Part shown: one piece after another, positions 8,989 through 18,177 of the stretch
Position numbering within the stretch: the first letter of the stretch is position 1
Layout of the letters: each line of letters starts with the position of its first letter
Source: Hyphomicrobiales bacterium
GTDB lineage: Bacteria; Pseudomonadota; Alphaproteobacteria; Rhizobiales; Rhizobiaceae
NCBI GenBank assembly: GCA_900472395.1
Contig: UCHV01000011.1
Coordinates: 81,806 to 145,805 of the forward strand
Length of the DNA stretch: 64,000 nt
Reading direction: 5' to 3'
Notes under the pieces: generated by a model
Told to the model about the DNA's origin: nothing
Database searches by the model: none
The model's input: only the letters and a program-made list of their open reading frames with translations
Position numbers and translations under genes: made by a program

Positions 8989-10145
8989 CAGGTGGACCTT
9001 TCAAATTCGAAACGGCGGTCTGGCCCAACGGGAGCGCTGCCGACCAAAATGTATTCGTCGGGGATATCGGATGGCGTGAGCGGCGATTCAAGACCGCCTG
9101 CACCGATGACCTTGTCGCTTTGGTAGAGGACGATGCGATCGACGAGATTGGCGTCGAGGAAAGCACTTGCGATCGTGGCACCGCCTTCGACCAGAAGTGT
9201 GGAGATGCCACGGGTGGCGAGGGTCTTCAGGAGCGCTTCGAGCGTTGCGGATTTGAGATGGGTAACAGGCGCCTGTGGCGTTTCAACGGCAGCCGAATGA
9301 TCATGCTGGCCGCAACGGCATGACGCCTCGTGCGCATGTACGTCATCTGTTTCGGCCGCCGTTTCGCCAATAGATACCAAGACCACAGGCACTTGCTCAG
9401 CTGTTTGTGCCAGCCGCGAGCTCTGCGGAAAACGTCCATCACGATCCAGCACGATGCGGATCGGCGAGCGGTCTTCAAGTCCCGGCAAACGGACCGTCAG
9501 TTCCGGGTCATCGGCCAGAACCGTGCCGATGCCGACCAGAATGGCGTCGTTTTCGACGCGCAGATAATGCACCTCGGTGCGGACGTCTGCACCGGTGATG
9601 GCGATTTCCTCGCCACGTCTGCCCAGCATGCCGTCTGCCGAAACCGCAAGCTTCAGAGTCACATAGGGGCGACCGTTGGTCTGGCGCATGAGGTAGCCGG
9701 AAAGGGGGCGGCGGGCTTCGTCGCCCATCAGGCCGAGCTCGGTGGCGATGCCGGCATCATGCAGGATCTTCATGCCCTGCCCCGCCACGCGTGGATCGGG
9801 ATCGGCAACGGCAATCACCACGCGGGCCACGCCGGCATCCACCAGAGCATTGGCGCAGGGCGGCGTGCGACCCCAGTGGGCGCAAGGTTCGAGCGTGACG
9901 TAAGCGGTTGCGCCCCGCGCTTTTTCGCCAGCCTTGGCGATTGCCTGCGTTTCCGCATGCGGGCGGCCGCCAAGGGCGGTGACGGCGGAGCCGACGATCT
10001 CGCCATCCCGCACAAGGACGCAGCCGACGGCCGGATTGGTATCCGTGAGGCCGGTATGCAGGCGGGACAAACGGATGGCCTCCGCCATGAAGCGGCGATC
10101 ATCGGCCGATGAACCTTCGGCCTGGCTGTTCGCTTCGGCCGTCAC
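8988..10145 (-). CDS. ribD: bifunctional deaminase/reductase RibD with His/Cys-rich insertion
   Basis: A 385-residue enzyme for the second and third riboflavin steps: a pyrimidine deaminase followed by a pyrimidine reductase. The deaminase domain (about 20-150) shows the zinc motif PHAE at 62-65 and PCAHWGRTPPC at 87-97. The reductase domain (about 158-385) shows VTLKLAVSADG and LLVEGGATIASAFL. Between the reductase's VVLVSIG strand and its continuation lies an unusual stretch (about residues 261-290) containing DVHAHEASCRCGQHDH, with six His or Cys in 14 residues. The gene sits two bases after nrdR and overlaps ribE. Confidence 0.95.
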   Translation of the reverse strand: MTAEANSQAEGSSADDRRFMAEAIRLSRLHTGLTDTNPAVGCVLVRDGEIVGSAVTALGGRPHAETQAIAKAGEKARGATAYVTLEPCAHWGRTPPCANALVDAGVARVVIAVADPDPRVAGQGMKILHDAGIATELGLMGDEARRPLSGYLMRQTNGRPYVTLKLAVSADGMLGRRGEEIAITGADVRTEVHYLRVENDAILVGIGTVLADDPELTVRLPGLEDRSPIRIVLDRDGRFPQSSRLAQTAEQVPVVLVSIGETAAETDDVHAHEASCRCGQHDHSAAVETPQAPVTHLKSATLEALLKTLATRGISTLLVEGGATIASAFLDANLVDRIVLYQSDKVIGAGGLESPLTPSDIPDEYILVGSAPVGPDRRFEFERST

Positions 10146-10147
10146 GA

Positions 10148-10627
10148 TCAGGGATCCACGACGCTGTCGCGGCCGATCTTGGCATTGATCTCGGCGATGA
10201 CCTTTTCGAAATCCTCCGCATGGGAGAAATCGCGATAGACCGAGGCGTAACGCACGAAGGCAACGTCATCGAGGCTTTTCAGGGCTTCGAGAACCTGCAG
10301 GCCGATTTCCTCGGACGAGATTTCGCTCTCGCCCGAGCTTTCGAGGCGCCGGACGATGCCGGAGACTGCGCGTTCGATACGATCCGGATCGACCGGGCGC
10401 TTGCGCAGCGCAATCTGGAACGACCGCACCAGCTTGTTGCGGTCGAAGGGAGCCTTGCGGCCGGTTTTCTTGACGACCAGAAGCTCGCGCAGCTGCACGC
10501 GTTCGAACGTGGTGAAACGTCCGCCGCAATCCGGGCAGATGCGACGCCGGCGGATGGATGTTGCATCCTCCGCCGGGCGGCTATCCTTCACCTGCGTGTC
10601 TTCGGATCCGCAATAGGGGCAGCGCAT
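10148..10627 (-). CDS. nrdR: transcriptional repressor NrdR
   Basis: A 159-residue repressor that senses ATP/dATP and controls ribonucleotide reductase genes by binding NrdR boxes. It has an N-terminal zinc ribbon (CPYC at 3-6 and CPDC at 31-34, the latter after the RRRRICPDC stretch that contacts DNA) and an ATP-cone domain from about residue 46 to 136. Length matches the family. It lies 20 bases after glyA and two bases before ribD, a common alphaproteobacterial arrangement; no NrdR box was searched for because no nrd operon is in the window. Confidence 0.95.
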   Translation of the reverse strand: MRCPYCGSEDTQVKDSRPAEDATSIRRRRICPDCGGRFTTFERVQLRELLVVKKTGRKAPFDRNKLVRSFQIALRKRPVDPDRIERAVSGIVRRLESSGESEISSEEIGLQVLEALKSLDDVAFVRYASVYRDFSHAEDFEKVIAEINAKIGRDSVVDP

Positions 10628-10647
10628 TCGCGATCAGTCCTCAAAAA

Positions 10648-11937
10648 TTACATGTACGGGTACATGGGGAAACGTTCGGTCAGGTTCATGACCTTTTCGC
10701 GAACGCCCGCCTCGACCGTGGCATTGCCCTCGTCGGAATTGGCGGCCTTCAGGCCATCCAGAAGCTCGACGATGAGATTGCCGATTTCCTTGAATTCGGC
10801 TTCCTTGAAACCGCGCGTCGTGCCGGCCGGCGTGCCGAGGCGGACACCCGAGGTGACGAAGGGCTTTTCGGGATCGAACGGGATGCCGTTCTTGTTGCAG
10901 GTGATGTAACCGCGACCGAGGGCCGCCTCGGCGCGCTTGCCGGTGGCGTTCTTCTTGCGCAGATCGACCAGCATCAGGTGATTGTCGGTGCCGCCCGAAA
11001 CGATATCCAGGCCGCCGGCCACCAGCGTTTCCGAAAGCGCCTTGGCGTTTTTGACGATCTGGGCTGCGTAATCCTTGAAATCGGGCTGCAAAGCTTCACC
11101 GAAGGCAACGGCCTTGGCGGCGATGATGTGCATGAGCGGGCCGCCCTGCAGGCCGGGGAATACGGCCGAATTGAACTTCTTCGCCAGATCCTCGTCGTTC
11201 GTCAGGATCACGCCACCGCGCGGGCCGCGCAGCGACTTGTGGGTCGTGGTGGTGGCAACGTGGCAATGCGGGAACGGCGACGGGTGCTGGCCACCGGCAA
11301 CGAGACCGGCAATGTGAGCCATATCGACCATAAGGTATGCACCGACTTCATCGGCGATCTCGCGGAAACGCTTCCAGTCCCAGATGCGGGAATAGGCGGT
11401 GCCGCCGGCGATGATCAGCTTCGGCTTGTGGGTGCGGGCCTTTTCGGCAACGGCATCCATGTCGAGAAGGTTGTCGCCTTCGCGTACGCCGTAGGACACG
11501 ACGTTGAACCACTTGCCGGACATGTTGACCGGCGAGCCGTGGGTCAGGTGACCACCCGAATTGAGGTCGAGGCCCATGAACGTGTCGCCCGGCTGCAAGA
11601 GCGCCAGGAACACGGCCTGGTTCATCTGGCTACCCGAGTTCGGCTGAACGTTGGCGAAATTGACGCCGAACAGCTTCTTGGCGCGCTCGATGGCAAGTTC
11701 TTCGGCGATATCGACGAACTGGCAGCCGCCGTAATAACGCTTGCCCGGATAACCTTCCGCATACTTGTTGGTCATGATCGAGCCCTGGGCTTCGAGCACG
11801 GCGCGCGAGACGATGTTTTCGGAGGCGATCAGTTCGATCTCGTGGCGCTGGCGACCGAGTTCCTTGCCGATGGCGCCAAAGATTTCCGGGTCGGTTTCGG
11901 CCAGCGGGCGGGAGAAGAAAACGTCAGTCGTCGACAT
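10648..11937 (-). CDS. glyA: serine hydroxymethyltransferase
   Basis: A 429-residue cytosolic PLP enzyme that interconverts serine plus tetrahydrofolate with glycine plus 5,10-methylene-THF, supplying one-carbon units. The PLP lysine lies in [14 protein letters not shown]. Also visible are the N-terminal [11 protein letters not shown] and [14 protein letters not shown] signatures and the substrate-binding [12 protein letters not shown]. Length is typical. It appears to be the first gene of a minus-strand unit with nrdR and ribDE. The start ATG at 11937 is preceded by GAGGAGC. Confidence 0.97.
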   Translation of the reverse strand: MSTTDVFFSRPLAETDPEIFGAIGKELGRQRHEIELIASENIVSRAVLEAQGSIMTNKYAEGYPGKRYYGGCQFVDIAEELAIERAKKLFGVNFANVQPNSGSQMNQAVFLALLQPGDTFMGLDLNSGGHLTHGSPVNMSGKWFNVVSYGVREGDNLLDMDAVAEKARTHKPKLIIAGGTAYSRIWDWKRFREIADEVGAYLMVDMAHIAGLVAGGQHPSPFPHCHVATTTTHKSLRGPRGGVILTNDEDLAKKFNSAVFPGLQGGPLMHIIAAKAVAFGEALQPDFKDYAAQIVKNAKALSETLVAGGLDIVSGGTDNHLMLVDLRKKNATGKRAEAALGRGYITCNKNGIPFDPEKPFVTSGVRLGTPAGTTRGFKEAEFKEIGNLIVELLDGLKAANSDEGNATVEAGVREKVMNLTERFPMYPYM

Positions 11938-12076
11938 ATGCGAAGCTCCTCGAAGGGGTGGGCAAGCGATGTCAGGCGTATTAGCCGTCCGATGGGATCA
12001 GGGCAATACGGTGAACGACATTTGCAGGCCTGAAGGCGCGCAGATTGCCCATATCCTTGCCGTCACAAATGACAAA

Positions 12077-12110
12077 AACCAAAACGCCCTCCCGCGTGAG
12101 CGGAAGGGCG
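12077..12110 (-). terminator. intrinsic terminator downstream of the L,D-transpeptidase gene
   Basis: On the minus strand the sequence folds into CGCCCTTCCGC / GCGGGAGGGCG (10 of 11 pairs, loop TCAC), followed by TTTTGGTTTTTG. It lies 29 bases past the stop of the transpeptidase gene and isolates it from glyA. Confidence 0.8.
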
Positions 12111-12138
12111 CATGATGTCGGCCGGTATCGGCCGGGAC

Positions 12139-13464
12139 TTATTGCGGCAGCATATCGCTTTCGCTGAGCGAGCCCTGGCGCTGTTCGACGCCGGTCGTGG
12201 TCTGCAATGCCAGTTCCTGATTGCCGTCCTGCTGGTAGATATCGTCGCGGAACTGCACGACGCGGTCCTTGGCGGACCACGCGGTGATGTAGACGATATA
12301 GACCGGCACTTCCTGCGCCAGCTTGATCGGCGTGTTCTGGCGGGCGGCGATAACGCGCTCCATCTCCTGACGCGTCCAGCCGGGCGTACCCTTCAGCAGC
12401 CAGACGTTGAGATCGCGAACGTTCTGGATACGCATGCAGCCCGAGGATTCGAAACGGATCAGCTTGTTGAACAGCCCCTGCTGGGGCGTGTCGTGCATGT
12501 ATTCGTTGTTCGGGTTGTGGAAGTTGATCTTGGTGGACGCCATGGCGTTGATCTTGCCCGGATCCTGACGGAACATCAGGTTCGGAGCCTTTTCCGCATG
12601 CCAGTCAACCGTCTCGGGTGCGACTTCCTGACCGCGGCCATCGAACAGGCGGATCTGATTGCGCGCCAGGTAGGTCGGATCCTTGCGCATAAGCGGTACG
12701 ATATCCTTGACGATGATCGAACGCGGCGCAGTCCAGTAAGGGTTGAGGATGACCTCATAGACTTTGGAATTGATGACATGGGTCGGGCGATCGATACGAC
12801 CGACAACAGCCGTGTGACGCGAGGCGACACGGTCATTTTCCACCGCTTCCACATAAGCGCCCGGAATATTGACCATCATGTACCGCGAACCGAGATCGCC
12901 CGACATCGCCTGCAGGCGGACGAGATTGGTTTCGAGCTGACCCAGACGCGTTTGCGCCGGGATGTTGAGCGCCTTGACCGAAAACTCGCCGAGCACGCCA
13001 TCTGCCGGCAGGCCGTGACGGGACTGGAAACGCTTGACCGCGCCATCGACATAGCTGTCGAACGCCGACGAGATACCTGCCTGACGCGAAAGGTCGCCGG
13101 AGATCATCAGGCGCTGGCGCAACTGCTGCACGGCCGGATCGTTGACACCGAGACGCAGGGTCTGGCCGGAATTGACTTCAGGCCAGCCGCCGTTCTGGAC
13201 GATGCCCTGATATTCCATGATGGCGGTCTGGATATTCGCCGGGCCGGCAGGACCGAGAACCGGGTTGTTGGTGCTGACGCTTGCGCTGGAGGAAGAGCGC
13301 GCATCGAACTGGTCGTCCCAGCCGCCGCGGCGCGGCGCATTGATCAGATCATCGATCGCCGTTTGCGCAAGCGCAGGCGCTGCAAGCGCCGCCGCACCGG
13401 CCGAAACCGCCGTGCGCAGCATCGTGCGGCGGGAAATCAGTTCAGATCCAATCTTCTTCGACAT
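12139..13464 (-). CDS. L,D-transpeptidase, Tat-exported (LdtP-like)
   Basis: A 441-residue periplasmic YcbB-type enzyme that forms 3-3 cross-links in peptidoglycan or attaches proteins to it. The N-terminus has a twin-arginine signal (SRRTMLR followed by a hydrophobic Ala-rich segment ending ALA). A PG-binding domain (about 100-165) precedes a YkuD catalytic domain (about 195-395) with HDTPQQ and the catalytic cysteine at about 343 in SSGCMRI. A start at 13464 (AGGA upstream) gives the compact Tat leader; an ATG at 13491 is possible. In Liberibacter and Sinorhizobium the homologue ldtP is controlled by LdtR, encoded here at 19934. Confidence 0.9.
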   Translation of the reverse strand: MSKKIGSELISRRTMLRTAVSAGAAALAAPALAQTAIDDLINAPRRGGWDDQFDARSSSSASVSTNNPVLGPAGPANIQTAIMEYQGIVQNGGWPEVNSGQTLRLGVNDPAVQQLRQRLMISGDLSRQAGISSAFDSYVDGAVKRFQSRHGLPADGVLGEFSVKALNIPAQTRLGQLETNLVRLQAMSGDLGSRYMMVNIPGAYVEAVENDRVASRHTAVVGRIDRPTHVINSKVYEVILNPYWTAPRSIIVKDIVPLMRKDPTYLARNQIRLFDGRGQEVAPETVDWHAEKAPNLMFRQDPGKINAMASTKINFHNPNNEYMHDTPQQGLFNKLIRFESSGCMRIQNVRDLNVWLLKGTPGWTRQEMERVIAARQNTPIKLAQEVPVYIVYITAWSAKDRVVQFRDDIYQQDGNQELALQTTTGVEQRQGSLSESDMLPQ

Positions 13465-13702
13465 TTTCCTGTCCATCTCATCCATCGGCATAACGCGACA
13501 TGCCTAAACGGATATGGTTAAAAATCGTTGCGTCTGCCGCAGCAATCGAGCGCGGGAAAAACGGACGCAATACGGGCCATGTGTATTTGCCGGTCCCATA
13601 GCAATATGGCCGATTCGTGTCAGCAAAACTCGCACTCACGCGGGCGTGTTGAGACGTGACCGTACCGACACAGATTTGCTGCAGTGCAGCGATGGCGGCG
13701 GG

Positions 13703-14158
13703 TCAGTTCAAATCGATAGCCGGCGGGTATTGGCGAAAGCATTCCTTTGCGATGACTTCCGCCTGCGCCGGCTGGTTGAGCATCATTTCCGTCAGCACAT
13801 CCATGATGTTCTGGATGCGCTCTTCCTGAGACTTTGTTTCGACGGGCGGTGTGTCGGCGGATTGGGCTTCGGAAAGCGGTTCCTCGGCGGAAACGGCGGC
13901 CGGCTGCGGCTGGATGGCAGCCTTGGCCAGCGCCTTTTTCTCTTCCAGCTGCTGCTCCTTCAAATCGTCGTCCGCATAGGCGTAGGCCATGACCGTGAAC
14001 ATGGCGACGCAGGTCGCCGGCCCCGCCTCAAGCCCCTGCCCTTCAGATGTCTGTCCGCTCGCAGGAAACGCGGAAACAGCAACTATCGAAACAACTGCCA
14101 ATGCCGATACAAGCGAGCGCGACAGTCGCCCAATCGGCGCAGATGATGGTGACGGCAT
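13703..14158 (-). CDS. hypothetical exported protein
   Basis: A 151-residue protein with a basic N-terminus and signal-like hydrophobic stretch (about 16-30, SLVSALAVVSIVAVSAFPA, likely cleaved near SGQ). The mature part has one helix-forming stretch with a Cys (GPATCVAMFTVMAYAYA), a long polar charged linker rich in Glu, Gln, Ala and Pro, and a C-terminal helix with another Cys (AKECFRQYPP). The ATG at 14158 is preferred because the 36 residues before it are not leader-like. Function unknown; it lies upstream of the transpeptidase gene in the same orientation, separated by about 240 bases with no gene. Confidence 0.6.
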   Translation of the reverse strand: MPSPSSAPIGRLSRSLVSALAVVSIVAVSAFPASGQTSEGQGLEAGPATCVAMFTVMAYAYADDDLKEQQLEEKKALAKAAIQPQPAAVSAEEPLSEAQSADTPPVETKSQEERIQNIMDVLTEMMLNQPAQAEVIAKECFRQYPPAIDLN

Positions 14159-14409
14159 GATTTTCGGCTTCCGCAGGTGAGGACAATTCGCGGCGCTCCA
14201 CCGGACCGCAGAGTGAGTGATAGTTTTGCCCGCAGCCGATCTCAATCCGCAAAGAAAGGCATCCACACCTGAGAGTGGTCACGACGAGATAATATGACTC
14301 ATGCTTGCATTGTCAGACAATCTCGCAGACAGTGATCTTGCGTCAGCGCTTTCGAGGAGGAGCTTGAGGGGCAGACGTTGGCCATGACCATCAACTGGGA
14401 GGATGTTTC

Positions 14410-15378
14410 ATGAAATTTTCGCGTGTTTTCATGCTGGCGACGGTCGCGACGGTATTCGCCGGCTTCGCCAGTGCGCAGGATTACCCATCGAAGACGGTGA
14501 CGATCATCGTGCCGTTTGCAGCGGGCGGCAATACCGATGCGTTTGCACGTCTGGTCGGCGAGCGGCTGGACCAGCGACTGGGGCAACGCTTCATCGTGGA
14601 AAACAAGCCGGGCGCCGGTGGCAATATCGGCCTTGGGGAACTCGCCCGCGCCGAACCGGACGGTTATACGATCAGCATGGGCACGGTCAGTTCCAACGCC
14701 ATCAACCAGACGCTCTACAAGGAACTGCCCTATGACAGGGAAAAAGGCTTTGCGCCGATTTCGCTGATCGCCACGCTGCCGAACGTGCTGGTGGTGAACC
14801 CCGATCGCATCACCGCCAAAACGGTGCCGGAACTGATCGCGTTTCTGAAAACCAAACCGGGCGAGATCAGTTATGCCTCATCCGGCAGCGGCACATCCAT
14901 CCATCTTGCCGGTGAGCTTCTTTCCACCAAGGCGGATGTGAAGATGAACCATGTGCCCTACAAGGGGTCGAGCCAGGCGATCATGGATGTGGTGGCAGGC
15001 CATGTGGACATGATGTTCGACAACATTCCGACCGCAGCCCAGCAGGTGAAGGCCGGCAAGGTGCGGGCACTCGCCGTTACCAGTCTCGAAAAGGCCGAGC
15101 TTCTGGCCGACGTGCCGACCATGGCCGAAACCATTCCCGGCTTCGAGGCAACCTCCTGGCACGGCCTGTTTGCTCCGGCCGATACGCCGCCGGAGATCGT
15201 CGAGAAGCTGAGCAAGGAAGTGCAGGCAATCATGGCCGATCCGGAAATGGCGGCAAAGATAAAGGGCATGGGCGCAACGCCGGTCGGCAATACTTCAGCC
15301 GAATTCAAGACGTTCATTGCCGACGAAACGACCCGATGGGCACAGGTGATCGAGGCTGCAAAAGTGCCGTTGCAATAA
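14410..15378 (+). CDS. Bug-family tripartite tricarboxylate-type substrate-binding protein
   Basis: A 322-residue periplasmic receptor of the TctC/Bug family. The signal peptide covers residues 1-22 (ending GFASAQ). Hallmarks are the ligand-binding PFAAGGNTDAFAR loop, VENKPGAGGNIG and the YASSGSGTSIHLAGELL stretch. Such receptors hand carboxylates or similar ligands to a TctAB membrane pair, but no tctA or tctB lies nearby, so the partner is elsewhere or the protein acts alone. GAGGATG provides its ribosome binding site. A second, diverged copy lies at 58347. Confidence 0.85.
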   Translation: MKFSRVFMLATVATVFAGFASAQDYPSKTVTIIVPFAAGGNTDAFARLVGERLDQRLGQRFIVENKPGAGGNIGLGELARAEPDGYTISMGTVSSNAINQTLYKELPYDREKGFAPISLIATLPNVLVVNPDRITAKTVPELIAFLKTKPGEISYASSGSGTSIHLAGELLSTKADVKMNHVPYKGSSQAIMDVVAGHVDMMFDNIPTAAQQVKAGKVRALAVTSLEKAELLADVPTMAETIPGFEATSWHGLFAPADTPPEIVEKLSKEVQAIMADPEMAAKIKGMGATPVGNTSAEFKTFIADETTRWAQVIEAAKVPLQ

Positions 15379-15398
15379 ACAGGCTTTACGACCTTTGG

Positions 15399-15423
15399 CC
15401 GGCCGGAGTGAAAATCCGGCCGG
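15399..15423 (+). terminator. candidate terminator hairpin
   Basis: Inverted repeat CCGGCCGGA / TCCGGCCGG (9 bp, loop of 7) 21 bases past the Bug gene stop, followed only by TTCTGCC. The T-run is weak, so termination is plausible but not certain. Confidence 0.45.
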
Positions 15424-15468
15424 TTCTGCCGCTTGACCAGCGCCATCGGATCGGCAGACAGTGACGGC

Positions 15469-15930
15469 ATGACGATCAGAACCGCGATGGAAAACGATGC
15501 GCCCGCGATAAGCGTCATGCTGCAATTGCTCGTTCAGGCGGGCAAACGCACCTCCCCCGCCGACGAGGCTTTTGTGCTTTCGCACTACATCTCCAACCCG
15601 GACGGCATTCGCTGTTCGCTGGCAGTGGACAACGATGGCTCGGTGCTCGGACTTCAATCGCTGATTTTTGCCCGCGCAGGCAACCGTTACGGGACGCCGG
15701 TCGGCTGGGGCATTATCGGAACCCATGTTTCGCCACTGGCTGCCCGACGCGGTATCGGACGGCACCTGTTCGAGGTGACGAAACAGGCTGCCGCCAAGGC
15801 AGGCCTCGAAAAGATCGAAGCCTTTATCGGCGAGAAAAATGCCGAAGGGCAGGCCTATTACGAGAAGATGGGGTTCAGAACCTATCGGCTGGCCGATGGT
15901 GCGGTCTGCAAGAGTTTTCAGGTGTTGTGA
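15469..15930 (+). CDS. GNAT-family N-acetyltransferase
   Basis: A 153-residue acetyltransferase fold: beta-strand core with the acetyl-CoA motif A (about THVSPLAARRGIGRHLFE, R-x-x-G-x-G/A type) and a C-terminal motif near AEGQAYYEKMGFRTYR, a typical GNAT ending. It transfers an acetyl group from acetyl-CoA to an amine; substrate unknown. The ATG at 15469 is chosen over an upstream in-frame TTG at 15433 because the family normally starts MTIRxA. It follows the Bug gene with a hairpin between them. Confidence 0.85.
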   Translation: MTIRTAMENDAPAISVMLQLLVQAGKRTSPADEAFVLSHYISNPDGIRCSLAVDNDGSVLGLQSLIFARAGNRYGTPVGWGIIGTHVSPLAARRGIGRHLFEVTKQAAAKAGLEKIEAFIGEKNAEGQAYYEKMGFRTYRLADGAVCKSFQVL

Positions 15931-15940
15931 TCGATTGCAC

Positions 15941-15968
15941 GCTTCTCCCCGTCAAGCCGGGGAGAAGC
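15941..15968. repeat. intergenic palindrome (REP-like)
   Basis: A perfect 10-bp inverted repeat, GCTTCTCCCC at 15941-15950 and GGGGAGAAGC at 15959-15968, with an 8-base loop. Neither side has a T-run, so it is not a standard terminator. Short palindromes with this CTTCTCCCCG core are often dispersed in rhizobial intergenic DNA. It sits between two convergent genes. Confidence 0.5.
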
Positions 15969-16008
15969 AAAAGTGGCTGCGTCATATCCGAAGCAAGCCT
16001 GGCGCTCC

Positions 16009-17265
16009 CTACTTCACGGCGGCAACGATCGCATCGAAAAACGCCATGGGATCGATGGCTTCCTTGTCGGTCGGCTTGGGCTCAGCGGCCGTCTGGGCAA
16101 TCACCACATTGTGGGCGGGGTTGATGTAGACATACTGCCCCTGAATACCGACCGCGCTGAAGGCGCCGTCCTTCTTGGCGGCATCGGTCCAGCCGGTCCA
16201 CCACATGTAACCGTATTCCAGCGCCTCGCCGCCCTTCAGCGTTTTCGGTGTACTGGCCTCTTTCACCCAGCCATCAGGCAAAACCGCTTTGCCGCCCGCC
16301 TTGCCGTCCTCCAGCACGAACTGGCCGAAACGGGCAAAGTCCCTCAGCGTGGCACTCAAACCGCTGCCGCCGATCTCGATACCGTCGGGCGATTCCAGCC
16401 ACCATTTGGCATCGGCCTCCATGCCATAAGGCGTCCAGATTTTTTCCGACAGGTATTCGGCCAGCGGCCTCTTGATGGCACCATGCAGGATTTCAGCGAG
16501 AACCTGGGTTTCGCCGGTGCTGTAGTTGTTGACCGTTCCGGGATCGGCGGCGCGCGGCAGCTTGGCCATCACATCCATGGCGCCACCCGCCTTCTGGGCG
16601 ATCTGCGCCTTCAGAAGCGCACGGCGATCAGAGGCCGGATCGGTATATTTTTCATTCCATTTGACGCCGGACGACATCATCAGCACATCGCGCACGCTGA
16701 CGTCATCATAGGCCGTGCCGTTGAGCCGCGGCACGTAGGTCACGACATTATCGTCGAGGCTCTTGATGAGCCCATCCTTGACCGCCGCACCGACCAGAGT
16801 GGAGGAAATCGACTTTGCGACCGACATGGACATCCACCGCGTTTTTGGTGTGTTGCCCCGCTGGTAGGTCTCGTAAACGACCTTGCCATCCTTCAGCACG
16901 ATCAGGCCGCTCACCTGGTTGAGGGCGAGATAGTCGAAGAGATCATACGTCTCGTCATCCACTTCGGCGCTGACCTTGCCGAGTTGGCTGTCGGATTTCG
17001 GCAGGTCCGATGCCTTGCCGCCGGCCTTGATGGTACGCGTCGGAAACAGCCGGTCGATATTGCGGAAGGTGCTGACGGCAAGATCGGGCGTCAGCGCGCC
17101 ATCATAAATCTGCTCCACCGTGCCGATCGGCTCCTTTGCATGCGGATAGGTTTCCTCGGCTGCGGCATTGTGCGGGCCGGCAAACAGCGTGATGGCGGCG
17201 AAAGCAGGGGCAATGCGGACCGTTTCGAGCAGCATGCGGCGAACGAAATTTCTTGGAGCAGGCAT
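16009..17265 (-). CDS. serine hydrolase, beta-lactamase/class C-like
   Basis: A 418-residue protein of the serine beta-lactamase-like hydrolase superfamily. The nucleophile motif S-x-x-K reads SVAK (in WMSMSVAKSISSTLVG) and the second motif is a YST variant of Y-x-N (NNYSTGETQ). A signal peptide precedes it (hydrophobic stretch ending AAAEETYP). These enzymes include D-aminopeptidases, esterases and 6-aminohexanoate-dimer hydrolases, so the substrate is open. GGAGG lies before the ATG at 17265; upstream codons add 35 basic residues and are unlikely. Confidence 0.85.
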   Translation of the reverse strand: MPAPRNFVRRMLLETVRIAPAFAAITLFAGPHNAAAEETYPHAKEPIGTVEQIYDGALTPDLAVSTFRNIDRLFPTRTIKAGGKASDLPKSDSQLGKVSAEVDDETYDLFDYLALNQVSGLIVLKDGKVVYETYQRGNTPKTRWMSMSVAKSISSTLVGAAVKDGLIKSLDDNVVTYVPRLNGTAYDDVSVRDVLMMSSGVKWNEKYTDPASDRRALLKAQIAQKAGGAMDVMAKLPRAADPGTVNNYSTGETQVLAEILHGAIKRPLAEYLSEKIWTPYGMEADAKWWLESPDGIEIGGSGLSATLRDFARFGQFVLEDGKAGGKAVLPDGWVKEASTPKTLKGGEALEYGYMWWTGWTDAAKKDGAFSAVGIQGQYVYINPAHNVVIAQTAAEPKPTDKEAIDPMAFFDAIVAAVK

Positions 17266-17455
17266 TCCGGTTTCCTCCCAGAGTGGACGCTTTCGGCTCC
17301 TTAATCCGGAGCCTTGCTGTCGGCGGCGCAAAACCTCGGTGGAGGCGGATAGCCGGAATTTGGCCTTCACGCCGACGACATGGCTGTTGATATAGCCGCC
17401 GTTCCCGCCATATCAACGGCACCGGGAATGAGGGCGGGAAGATGGAGCGGGAACG

Positions 17456-17887
17456 ATGAGCGCACTGGGATTGATGAGGTCGGCCGCGGCTCTCGCCGCG
17501 ATTTTGCTGCCTGGCGCGTTGCCCGCCCAGGCGCAGGAGATGCGGCAGGAAAACGTCATTCTTGCCGTAACCGGTACCACCGTGCGCTGGGCGGCGGTCT
17601 ACAAGCTTCTGCCCGAGCATTCCGACGACCCCTACCTTCATGTCCGGGTTTTCGAGCACAAGAAGGGATCGGAGCCCTGGCGCTACAAGCAGCTTGCCTT
17701 CCATATGGCGGTAACACCGCAGGCGCTGGAAAAAAGCCGCAGCGACAAAAAGGCAAAGATTTTTCATTACAAGGATGTCGAGATCCGCGGCGCCTATAGG
17801 CGGTGGCTGGAAGATCCGGCCGTACGCAAGGACATTCCCATCTGCGAGACGGATATTCTCGACTGTGTGAAGCGGCTGAAACGATAA
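17456..17887 (+). CDS. hypothetical periplasmic protein
   Basis: A 143-residue protein with a signal peptide (hydrophobic core at about 8-22, cleavage near AQAQ). The mature part is of mixed composition with two cysteines near the C-terminus (PICETDILDC), which may form a disulfide. A GGAG ribosome binding site precedes the ATG. It is divergent from the serine hydrolase gene and convergent with the 52-aa gene, which begins only three bases away. Family not recognised. Confidence 0.75.
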   Translation: MSALGLMRSAAALAAILLPGALPAQAQEMRQENVILAVTGTTVRWAAVYKLLPEHSDDPYLHVRVFEHKKGSEPWRYKQLAFHMAVTPQALEKSRSDKKAKIFHYKDVEIRGAYRRWLEDPAVRKDIPICETDILDCVKRLKR

Positions 17888-17890
17888 CGA

Positions 17891-18049
17891 TCAGCGACCC
17901 GCGATATGATCGGTGGAGGCAACGGTCTGGCCCGCATCTGCCACCATGGGCGCTCGATTATCGGGTACATTGCGGGCCACGAAAACCAGCAGGACCAGAA
18001 ACGCCAGTCTCCAGGCAATGCCGCGCAAAAGGCCTTCCGAGGCGTCCAT
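17891..18049 (-). CDS. 52-aa single-span membrane protein
   Basis: A short frame beginning MDASEGLLRGIAWRLAFLVLL. Residues 8-24 form one hydrophobic helix, and the remainder is a polar tail. AAAGGAACG precedes the ATG at 18049. The gene is convergent with 17456 and divergent from the LysR gene, sharing with it the intergenic region that holds a perfect palindrome at 18125-18147. It is therefore a good candidate target of that regulator. Function unknown. Confidence 0.55.
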   Translation of the reverse strand: MDASEGLLRGIAWRLAFLVLLVFVARNVPDNRAPMVADAGQTVASTDHIAGR

Positions 18050-18124
18050 GATCGTTCCTTTCAGAAAAACATGATGCCATTGTCCGCGATACGCGACATC
18101 CCACAATGCGGAAGATACAACGTT

Positions 18125-18147
18125 ACCCTTCGGATAATCCGAAGGGT
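18125..18147. promoter_or_regulatory. LysR-type operator candidate
   Basis: A perfect 10-bp inverted repeat, ACCCTTCGGA and TCCGAAGGGT, separated by three bases (TAA). LysR-family proteins typically bind dyads containing T-N11-A. This dyad lies 31 bases upstream of a LysR gene start and between two divergent genes. The function is inferred; no binding evidence exists here. Confidence 0.55.
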
Positions 18148-18177
18148 GGCGATCTGCGTGATTGACAGGAGAGGACG

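Noticed and set aside
15941..15968. Treating the palindrome as a terminator of the acetyltransferase gene
   Set aside because: No T-run on either side; kept as a repeat.
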